Shown: piece by piece, positions 14,601 to 26,600 of the stretch
How the letters are laid out: each line of letters begins with the position of its first letter
How positions within the stretch are numbered: position 1 is the first letter of the stretch
Position numbers and translations under genes: made by a program
Notes under the pieces: model-generated
Databases searched by the model: none
The model's input: the letters and a program-made list of their open reading frames with translations, nothing else
What the model was told of the DNA's origin: nothing
NCBI RefSeq assembly: GCF_029227915.1
Contig: NC_079875.1
Location: forward strand, 6,574,001-6,634,000
DNA: 60,000 bases
Source: Hydractinia symbiolongicarpus
Taxonomy: Eukaryota; Cnidaria; Hydrozoa; Anthoathecata; Hydractiniidae
Direction: 5' to 3'

Positions 14601-17600
14601 CCAACTCACAGTAAAATTTTCAACTTTTGATATTGAGAAATCTGAAAATTGTTACAAGGATTATATATTACCTCCCTTGGATGGTAAATTCCCTTCAAAA
14701 TATGGTGTTAAAAGAAGATGTGGTGATCAAATGCACCCGATGATATTTAAAGATCGTGCTTGGATAGAGTTTTTCTCCGATGATAGCGTGCAAAGGCAGG
14801 GATTTGTTGCACAGTGGAAAGCAGAAAAAGTTGTCAGGACTACGACAACGACAACAACAACAACACCAAGTACGTATACTATATTATATTTGTTTGCTTA
14901 CTAACGTTTTGATGATGATGTGTTTTGTTTAAAGTTTTAAATACTCAGATGGTACAAGAATTTTTGCGTCAGTAATTTTCTATGTTTTTAGCCACCTATG
15001 GTTCATGCACAAAATGTTAAACACAGATATATGACTACTGTTTTTTTAGAACCTGTTATTACGACACCATATGTTACAACTACACCAGCTGATAGATTTT
15101 ACAGAAGTAAGATATTTACATTTCATTGTTAACATTTTAATGTTATTTACAAAAGTTTTTTGGAGAAAAATATGTTACAAACTATTAATAACTTGCTCAA
15201 CGTCAACATAAGATTCTTGGACCGCAGCAATCATTCTCTGGTGTTTCTTGTATGCTTACTTTTAAAGCCTAAAACTTTTTTCAACATTCGCGTAAGATTT
15301 TTGATTACAGTATTATATTATAAAAATAATACTTATATTGCAATATGCTGTAGGTGAATATGTCCCCCTTACAAAAATATACTCACTCAGGTATGTGTTA
15401 TGATTGTATGTAGAATATAAGTGACAGCATTTTTTATTATTTTTCTATTTCAACGTTAGAATGCGGAGGTTCATTGTCTGGCACAGAGGGGACAATAGTT
15501 CATCCTAATTACCCAAGACAGTACCAAAATGGTAGAGATTGTACGTACGTTATTACTGCCGCGCCCAATTATAAAATACGAGTAACGTTTGAGGAAGTGG
15601 ATTTGGAAAGGTCAGACCGTTGCAACTATGATTATTTCGAAGTAAAAGACAGCCTGAATAATCAACGAAAGCGATATTGCGACCCTAATGGATATGATGA
15701 TTTTGTATCAAGTTCACGTAGCCTTTTAATGCGATTTTATACTGATGAATCTGGGAGAGGGAAAGGTTTTAAAGTGCGATGGAGAGCGGTACCAGAGAAT
15801 AATGTTGACACTACAACTACTGCTACAACCATTGCATTTTCCACTACCCAATCAACTAAAATCACAACTCCATCTAAGAGAACAATCGTGACGACGACAT
15901 CAACAAAAAGAGGTGCAAAATTATATTATAACATAAAAAGTAAAAAAATTCAAAAAATTCTCAGAATTATATATTTTGCTACATATTTTGAATGTAATCT
16001 CGTTGCATTTAATTTTGTTTCTCTCTTATCTTTGAAAAAAATGATTTAAGGTAAACATAAGGCCTACAACTTAATGATGATACAGACGCTTCTTTTTAAT
16101 TTGCAGAGCACATTTTTTTAATGCACCCAAAATCAAATTTTGTACAAGATTTCATGGAAATTAAAGTGACATGTAAAATTGATTGAAATCTACCAATACT
16201 CGGCAAATGTAGAGAATAATATAATAAATTAATTAATTTGAAACTAATTCTTTTAGAATGTGAGGAAGTATATCGAAGCTACAGTGGTTACATGTACCAT
16301 CCAAGTTATCCAAGGCCTTACAAAAATAACATCAATTGTTTATGGACAGTACAAGCACCAGAAAAGCATCGGGTTCGACTTGAATTTAAGTTTTTTAAAG
16401 TGGAGTATGCTTTTGGTTGTCAAAATGATTATGTTGCGATATATGATGGTCCAGATGACAACTCACCATTGATTAGTCGATCGTGTGGACACGATTTACC
16501 AGATTCTGTTGAATCCACTGGAAATACTATTTCTGTTGTGATGAAAACAAACGATGAAGTTACAGACCAAGGAGCTGTGATCTTATACAAAAGAATTGAA
16601 GAAGGCCAGTTGATTTCCACAACACCTGCACCAGACAAAAGTAAGATTTTGGAATTAATATGCAGCAAAAGTATATATGCATGCAGCAAAAGTTTTGTTA
16701 AATTTGGAACATCCACTCTGTCAGGAATTGTCCGCACTTTTAAAAAATTCCGAAAATATCAGAATAAAGTCGGAAATATCAGCTATTTTTGACATATCGG
16801 GAAAATGTCCAATTATTTGCGTTTACTGTTTGTGAGGATTGAATTTCAGTTTTGTTTTAAAGGATTAGCATTCATTTTTACAGTCTGTTCTACTAATCTT
16901 TCGTATCAAATTCACATTTTTAAAAGTGAGTTCCTGCAAGACCTTAATTAGCATGAAATTTCTCCTTAAACAGGCAACTGCTTGCACAAAATAAAAAAAG
17001 CAAGGTCACGAATGTCAGAAAGATAGGGAGTTAATATTGAGTGTGCGTCCTTAATGTCTTGTTTTTCTTATTTTTAGAATGCAAATATGATGTCACAGGA
17101 AAAAGTGGAACAGTTACTCATCCAAATTATCCTTCCAAATACTCAGTTGATATTGACTGTTTTTGGACAATCACTGTTAATGAGAATGCTAAAATCCAAC
17201 TTAAATTTGAAGAATTTGAACTGGAGAGTTCTGCAAGTTGCAGTTATGATTTCCTTAAAGTCCGTGATGGTAGTACTGTTAATGCAAAGGAGCTTGGTAA
17301 ATTTTGTGGAAGTAACATTCCTGCTGCGATCACGTCATCTGGAAATAAGATATTTCTCCGATTCAGATCAGATGATAGGCAAACTAGACGTGGCTTCAAG
17401 CTGACATGGAAGGAGATTGGTGGTCCAACAACAAAACCAACAACAACTACTCCAAAACGTAATTCAACTTTTTAATATGCATAAATTTTATCTTATTTTT
17501 ATGGTTGTAACAAAATTTTCTGATGTCGTGTTTAAATTCTTTTATACCTCGCTTTTCTATTTAGCTTGTGTAAAATACTTCACAACATCAAATGGTGAAA

Positions 17601-20600
17601 TAACCAGTCCAAATTATCCAAATAATTATGACACTAACACCAATTGTCATTATTACATAACTGTTCCAGAAAACGAAAAGATTCTTCTTACATTCAATGA
17701 AATGGATATAGAGAACAGTCCAAGTTGTAATTATGACTTTATAAGAGTTCGAGATGGTGGCGATGACACTGTTCCTATACTTGGCAAATATTGTGGCAAA
17801 GTTGCACCTAATCCAAAAATGTCAACTGGTAATAAGTTGTATATTCGTTTCCGTTCTGATGATCGTCAGACAAGGAAGGGATTCAGATTGTCATGGAATG
17901 CTGTGAAAGATATAAAAACAACTGTGACAACAACTAAGAAAACTGCTGGTAATTTATTTTATCTTTTATGTTTTATAAAAATAGCAAGAACACTTAATCC
18001 TTTTTATTAGAATATCCGGTGCGTAAGTTGAATGTTTCTTCTTTTCTCAATAAAAGGAAATAACACTGTACCAATTTAAAGTTTAAGAAAAAGCAGACAA
18101 AACATTCCAAGTGTGATAGTTATCTTGTACTATAAAAAAGTCTACTTCAGTAATAGTGGAAGTTTTTTTAAATTTTAAGGCGCCGTCGATTGTCTCTAAT
18201 TTTGCGCAGTATAGAAAGACATATTAGCGTATTATAATATAGACTAGTTCTACAACCTGTAAAAAAATCACTTATGGCACGTATAAAAGTTCAAATTGTA
18301 AAGATAAGCTACGAATAAGCCTTGAAGTTCCTAAATACAATATCTTCCTTTGGCATAACCTGTTCTGTTTATTTCAATCGAAAGGTTGGCATTAAATAGA
18401 CAGCAAATAAAAAATACATATTATCACTCCCATCATTAGCATTAGCAATGACCACCAATCATTTATCATGATCATAAAAAATCTGCTGGATTTATTTAGA
18501 TTGTCGTTTCCAGATGAATGGTACTTCTGGTGAAATTACCCATCCCAACTATCCAAATAAATACGACCCGAACAAAGATTGCAAGTGGACCATCACTGTA
18601 CCGAATGGCAAGATTATTAAATTAACATTTAAAGAATTTGAATTGGAGACAGGAGCAAGCTGCAGATTTGACTATCTTGATGTGTATGATGGAAAAACAC
18701 AACTAGACAAGAAAGTTGGTCGTTATTGTGGCAGTGTTATACCGCAAGATCAATACTCTTCTGAAAATAACATGTTTATACAATTTTACTCAGATGATCG
18801 CCAAGTAAGAAATGGATTCAAAATTAATTGGAGAGCTGTGGATAAAGAAGTCGAAGGTCTCTTTTCATTTTTATTGGTTTGGTTAATGGTTCATAAGTTA
18901 CCTTTTCTGTCTGATTTACTTCCTCTCCCAACCAACTGTTAGGTGCTTTGTGTCAATAAAATCAGTTCAAAATACTAATGTACATCTGTATTCTGATTAA
19001 CAATGATTAATTATGAAGCAGAAAGAGTAAGAAGTCAAGTTATTTCATCAGAATTTATATTTTATTTTCAGAAAATTTCACAAAACAAACTTTATCTCGA
19101 AATACTCTCTTATTGTCTTTTAAATGACTGCTTTATGGCTAATCTTTTTGGACAATCCGCGAAAATACTTTTTTTGTCACCTGAAAAATTATTTCTGAAA
19201 TAATTGCAAAATTTTTTTCTAACTGCGAATAATTAAATTGTCCTAGTACAACTTGTCAAGTAATGAATCATGTAAATTTCCACACCATGGCAAGTCAAAC
19301 AAATGGGTAGTTACACATTTTTGTAACAAAACAAAGCACGAATATCCTTTATATTAAGTGCATTAAAATATGTGATAAAATCTAGCAAAAAACCTTGAAA
19401 AAGGCAAAAAAAAAAATTGAAAAAACTTAAAATCGTTAAAACAGTTAGGAAAAGTTACTAGACACCCTTGATAAAGGGGAGTATGTTAAGACACTTTAAC
19501 AACTTTGTTTTGAAAATCTTACCAATCACCTTTTTATTGGCAATCCTTTCTTTTCAATGAAAAAGTACCCCCAAGATGTGTCTCAATCTCAAGTCTCCAA
19601 ATCTCAAGTCATAGTCATTCAGTATCACCTAAGAATTTGTCATTAGCTTTAATTTTTTGATTACATCATAACCTTTTTTTAGAATGTGGTGGTGTTTACA
19701 CGCGAACACAGAGTACGATAACTCATGCATCTTACCCTAATAACTACAAATCTAATCAAGATTGTACATACACTATAAATGCTCCACCAGGATATAGAAT
19801 CGTGTTATATTTCCAAAGATTTGGTTTGGAAAGATCAACAAATTGCGGAAATGATTATCTTCTCATCACTGAAGGAGCTGACAATGAAAAAAGAACAATT
19901 GGAAAATATTGTGGCTTCACTTCTCCACCTACTGTACGTAGCGATAAAGGTGTTTTAACTTTAAGATTTAAAAGTAATGCTGATAAAAATGATCAAGGAT
20001 TTAAAACAACCTACTTCTTTGAGTTGATACGAGATACAAAAACGACAACAACCGCTACTACATCAACAACGAAAATCACTACAAAGGAAACTACAGTAGT
20101 AACAACGCCTACGAAAACTACTCATGAAGGAGGAAGTAAGTTTATAGTTAGGTAGAATTGTGAAACATTATATAGAGGTATATATTTAATAGTAGGTATA
20201 TGGGATTATATGTGTCAGGAAAAAATTCTGTAAGTTTAATTCTGTAATTTTAAACTCCGAAACTTAGACAGTGTAAAAAAAATAGAACTGAAATTGTACC
20301 ACAATCCATTGCTGAAAAAGATCCGGTTAGTATTATTTTTTTGGTATCTAAATATGGGAAATGATTAACGTTTAGAATGCGAATATACAATCAGTGGAAA
20401 GAGTGGAGAGATCACACATCCAAACTATCCAAACAAGTATGCAGCAAATAAAGATTGTCGCTGGGTTATTACAGCTCCACGTGACAAACTTGTTCAACTT
20501 TCCTTCAAAGAGTTCAACCTGGAAACAAGCTTAAGATGCACGTATGATTTTCTTGACATCTACGATGGAGGCGCTTTAGGGGGCAAGAAAATTGGTCATT

Positions 20601-23600
20601 TTTGTGGCCAGAGTTTACCAGCGCCCAAAGTTTCATCTGGGAACAAGATTTTAATAAGATTTTATTCAGATGATCGAGAAGTTCGAGATGGTTTTAAAAT
20701 TTCCTGGAAAGCTGTTGACAAAACGAAACAAGGTACAAAAAACATGCTAATTATTTCTCTTCTGTCTGTTTATATTCGTAGTTGATACTTATATTCTTTT
20801 TACATAACGTTGGATCACGATTTTGGGATCAATTATTTTCTAAGAACGTTACGCTCTGAACACATCTTCTAAGGATCAACTAAAAATTTAAATGTACGTC
20901 ATGGTTGGCAAGTTCTGCTTCGCTTTTTTTTTCACAACTGTGTACCTGAAAATAAAAAAAAACAATGGGAAATTTTGTGTTAGAAATTGAGATAACCTCA
21001 TGTACAAATAAAAATAACTTCATTTTCTAAACTGTTTTTTATCTGATATGGAGGGAATTTTTCCTTTTCTGCAATTGACTGCAGAAAAACTCAGGCCCCA
21101 GGGACAGTCCTTTAATTAACCTGAAAGGTAAAATTATTTATTTTTATTTTTTGTTGAATATTTTCATTAATACATTCCTTTTTCTCAATTTTGCTCAGTG
21201 TATTTTTACCATCTTAATCTATGTTCAAAGAGCAGTAGTTCGTTTTTCTCTATAACAAATGTTTTTATTACAGAATGTGGAGGAGTGTACACATCCAGAC
21301 AAGCAACAATAACACATTCTGCATATCCCACCAACTACAAATCCAATCAAGATTGTACATACACTATAAATGCTCCACCAGGATATAGAATCGTGTTATA
21401 CTTTCAAAGATTTGGTTTGGAAAGATCAACAAATTGCGGAAATGATTATCTTCTTATCACTGAAGGAGCTGATAATGAAAAAAGAACAATTGGGAAATAT
21501 TGTGGCTTCACTTCACCACCTACTGTACGTAGCGATAAAGGTGTTCTAACTTTAAGATTTAAAAGCAATGCTGATAGAAATGATCAAGGATTTAAAACAA
21601 CCTACTTCTTTGAGTTGATACGAGATACAAAAACGACAACAACCGCTACTACATCAACAACGAAAATCACTACAAAGGAAACTACAGTAGTAACAACGCC
21701 TACTAAAACTACTCCTGCAGGTGGAAATACGTTTGTTACCTATACGTGTTTTACAAGCAACCTATTCTTAGTGTTCTGATTGCTGAGAACCTACTTTTTT
21801 CTGAAAAACAAAATGTAGATGCCTAAAAAAAAATTAAATTTCATATGTATATTGTCTTATAGACAATTTAATTTGCTTTTATATTCAATAAATATTTTTT
21901 TTAAAAAGTTTTGAAAAGTAATGTATTTACTGATAATTTGACTGAACCATTACATTAATCGTAACCAATGATTAACGTTTAGAATGCGAATATACAATCA
22001 GTGGAAAGAGTGGAGAGATCACACATCCAAACTATCCAAACAAGTATGCAGCAAATAAAGATTGTCGCTGGGTTATTACAGCTCCACGTGACAAACTTGT
22101 TCAACTTTCTTTCAAAGAATTCAACCTGGAAACAAGCTTAAGATGCACGTATGATTTTCTTGACATCTACGATGGAGGCGCTTTAGGGGACAAGAAGATT
22201 GGTCATTTTTGTGGTCAGAGTTTACCAGCGCCCAAAGTTTCATCTGGGAACAAGATTTTAATAAGATTCTATTCAGACGATCGAGAAGTTCGAGATGGTT
22301 TCAAAATATCTTGGAAAGCTGTGGATAAAACGAAGCAAGGTGATTTAAATCTGTCTGTTTTTGCGTACTTCTATCCATTCATTTACTTGCCTATTTGTCT
22401 GCCTGTTTGTATGCCTGCCTGCCTGCCTCTGTCTCTCTGTCTATGCATGTGTCTGTCTGTTATGTGTATCTGTCTATCGACCTGTGTCTATCGACCTGTA
22501 TCTAGCGACCTGTGTCTGCGTAAGTTCTCTAGTCTGTCTACGCGTACGTTTATCTGTGCGTCTGTCTGTAACTTTGTTGATTATTGCGTATTTTATTACA
22601 GAATGTGGAGGAGTCTACACATCCAGACAAGCAACCATAACACATTTTGCATATCCCAACAATTACCAATCCAATCAAGATTGTACATACACTATTAATG
22701 CTCCACCAGGATATAGAATCGTGTTATACTTCCAAAGATTTGGTTTGGAAAGATCAACAAATTGTAGAAATGATTATCTTCTCATCACTGAAGGAGCTGA
22801 CAATGAAAAAAGAGCAATTGGAAAATATTGTGGCTTCACTTCACCACCTACTTTACGTAGCGACAAAGGTGTTCTAACTTTAAGATTTAAAAGTAATGCT
22901 GATAGAAATGATCAAGGATTTAAGACAACCTACTTCTTTGAGTTGATACGAGATACAAAAACAACAACAACAACCGCAACAACATTAAAGACTTCTACGA
23001 CAAGAAAAAGTAAGGCTTCTTTTCAAACGCATCTTTAATTATCTAATTATCCGAAGTACTTGATAGGATAAATTTCCGCGTAAAATGAGATTTTCTAAAT
23101 GTTTAGGTTTTTCGTTAAAATAAATCTATCCAAATAGGACTTAGATAAAAAGAAATAATTTGGTGGATAAAAATTAACCTTTCTGATAATTTTTTAATAA
23201 GACATAGAAGTCAAAAACATGTCGTTTTACTTGTAATCTGCGTTGTGAGGAAAAATAAAAAAAATAAAAAGCCCTGTGAAAACAGTCATGTAGCCAGCCA
23301 GCGAGCTGTGTATTGCAACTAACGGTTGATAATCTTGTGTTGCAGCAAAATGTTTACAGCTGTTTACTTTGTCCTGCACAACAAGCTTGAAACGTATGTC
23401 TCCCTCAAACTTGAAATTCTGAAAAACTCTACTGAAGTCAGTTGTGGTAATTGCAAAGTATTGATGCTTGCAACATGCGTTGTAAGGCTATGCCTTAATG
23501 GGGTGGTTCATGTCTCCAAAAATGATAAAAAATAAACATTTAAATCATTTACATTGAAGCTATGCATTTGCATTGAGTTGTAAATATTTTGATAATTGTT

Positions 23601-26600
23601 TTTTTTTTGTTTAGCATCAGTAACTAATTCACCTGCACACCGTAAGTTTCATATGATTAATTTGTATGAACCTGAATGCATTAGAGCTAACAGGCATATC
23701 AGCAAACGTGTTTGCTCTACTCTGCGACAAATATTGTTGAATTACGTAGAAATTATCAACATACTAGGGAAATTTGGTTTACAAATTTTTGACTGTTGTT
23801 GTCTTTAAATGGTAATCGACTGTCTTACTTAATTTTCTTTTCCAGGAAGTTATCAACATCTATCAATGGATACTGGAGATTTTTCTCATCCAGGTTACCC
23901 GGCAAAATACAGAAACAACGTAGATAGTACGTGGGAGATTTCAGCAGAACCTGGTAAAACAATCTTATTACGTTTCAATGCGTTTGCTCTCCAACCTGAT
24001 TCGAACTGTCAATACGATTATGTGAAAGTTTATGATGGTGACGAATTAACTGGACAACTGATTGGAAAGTATTGTAATGCTAAACCAGGTGTAATAAGAT
24101 CAACTGACAACACATTGACTGTTGTGTTTCATTCAGACGGTAGTGTTGTTGACACTGGCTTTTCAGCGTCATGGTCGACCTCACAGAAAAATCCTCCAGG
24201 TATTTTTTTATTCTCACATTTTACACCCTTCCCTCATTCACATGGTCACGTAGTACCAATTTCAGTTAACTGAGAAGCTGTGGTTTTCACGGTTTCACGC
24301 AAGAATTACGAATATCTGAATTAATAAACAACTAAATTAGCGAAAAAAAAATAAAAATGCTACTAAAAATTAAAAATACATTGGCGGGAGTATTTTGTTA
24401 AAAACAGAAAAATTTAAAAAGAAACTAAGACACAAGGTTTAAAAAAGGTTACGTCATTGTCAGTTTTAAGGAGGCGGTTCTTTAAAAGCATTCTATATTG
24501 TCCTATACTAATATTTATTTTAAGTTTATGGTCTAAAGTTCTGTTCCAAAACTGTGGTCTTCTAGTTTTTTTGGAATAGCCGCTCACTTTTATAGTTGTT
24601 AACGAAGTTATCTGTAGAATACCTTGTGTTGTATTTATGCTCAATAAAATAAAAGTTGTCAACGACACTAACTTCCGGGCAGGAACTGGTTTTTATCTTG
24701 AACATGATAACTAAAATTAGATGGATGTTAAGTTTGTAGATGTTAAAAACTTTAAGTTCCTTGCTTACACATGGCATTTGCAGACCGGAAGAATTTTATG
24801 TTTTCTCCCTATTTTTTTTAGCCTCCTAAATATTTTTATACTCGGCAACAAACGTTTGCTCATCATAATTGCATCTCCTTTGTTACCTCCTTTATATACC
24901 CTATTGTTTCTACCCATTTTACCCATCATCACTACCAATTCCTTTGCTCTCCTCCGTCCTATTGATATGACACTCTTCCGTTTTAGAATTTGATATATGT
25001 GATATATCCAAACTCAACTTCGATGGTTCACCGATCAAATTTTATTCGCCAGGATATAAAAATAAACAAAATTATCCGTCTGGTAAACGGTGTGTTTTGC
25101 AGCTCTCCACTGTTCCGGATACCATCTTTAAAATAAATCTGTTAGATTTTGACATGCAGTCACGTGACAATAAGAAATGTAGAGATTTTTTAAAAATTAT
25201 GGACGGAGAGAGAGAAACTTCGAGAGAAATTGCTACATTATGTGGAAAAGAAATGCACAAGAATCCACTGCATACCACCGGAAACAGGTTGTACATGGAA
25301 TTTAAATCGGATGAAAATGTTGAAGACACTGGATTCCAATTTGAACTATCAACGGTTAAAAATCGTACGAATATCGATAAGAATTACGCGCAGTGTAAGA
25401 TTTCTTTTTTTCCCATTTTTCTGTCATGTTTACGCTAAAATGCGCTTTTCGCAAATATTCATTCTGTCGGTATTCTGACAGTTATATTTGCCAAACGCAA
25501 AACCGGTATCTGATTTGCATTTGATTGTAGAATGGTCTGGTTTCGTAAATAAGAAAGGTGTGAATGTTTGGATTGAAGTTCAGACTTCCCTTTTTATTTT
25601 TAGCCAATCAATGCGGAGGACGTATTTACGGTCACAGTGGAAAAGTTTTAAATCCTGAAGTCGTATCAACATCAACTGATTTTATTTCTTGCGCCTGGAT
25701 AATCGAGACACAACCTTCATCCCGAATGCAAGTTTCTTTCTCACAACTTGATCTACCTGGCGACTGTAAGACGTCCTATATTCTCATCAGAGATGGAGAA
25801 CACTCTGACTCGCCTGTGATTGGTCGATATTGCGGCTTTCACACGGATGTTGGCTTTTTCACCAAATCCAATAAGATGTGGGTCGAGTATAAGACACCGA
25901 AGAATGACATTGGTCGATTTGTTTTGTACTGGTTTAATATTCCATTTGGAGATGGTAGGCATTTTACTGCTTGCGTAATTGTTATTTTTGTTACCTTATC
26001 GGGGGAAAAAACGGGGCTTAGGTTAGTCGGGAAAATTTTTATGAATGAATGCATAGAATTTAGGGTTTTTCCCCGATTAAAGTTGGATCTCAGGTGAAGA
26101 AGGGAAATCCAATTGTTTAAGAAACATGCATTACTATGTATCTTCTTCCTTCATTTCTCTCCTGCAAACATTAAAGTTCATCAAAACTAGTTGATTGACA
26201 AGTTCTCGAATTAAAGTTTATTGAAGAAAATTATTAGTCAGGGATTAAGTTGACCAAAGGAATCTTTGGTCAACGAACTTACAAATTGTCACTTTTTTCC
26301 GTTTTTTGCTTTATCCGGTCTGAAGAAATGGAGTAAATGGAAAATAAATAGTCACACGGAGTTTGTAGAAGAATGGGTTCTATGGGTCGTACAACTAGTC
26401 TTATATACTTGAATCGCTTTTGCTTGTAAAGAGGTGTCCTTGGATAGTTTTTATCTAAAAATTTTAATTGGTTGATGATTTAATTATAGGAGGTGGGTAC
26501 GAAGTGGAACTTCTAAGTAATTATTCTAAAAAAAAACTACTATTCGAAGTGAATATACAGTTATTGTAAGAAAAATGTTGGGAAAGAATTAAACGAAAAA

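Noticed and set aside
22321-22698. Cysteine-rich open frames rich in CLPVC-like words
   Set aside because: They come from CTGT/CCTG repeats in the intron before CUB18; the real exon starts at 22602 in one of the frames.
24414-24777. Minus-strand open frames between CUB19 and CUB20
   Set aside because: They lie in an intron of the giant gene and show no homology that I can recognise.
25531-25557. Possible extra mini-exon between CUB20 and CUB21
   Set aside because: It has AG and GT borders, but in the required phase its first codon is TAA.
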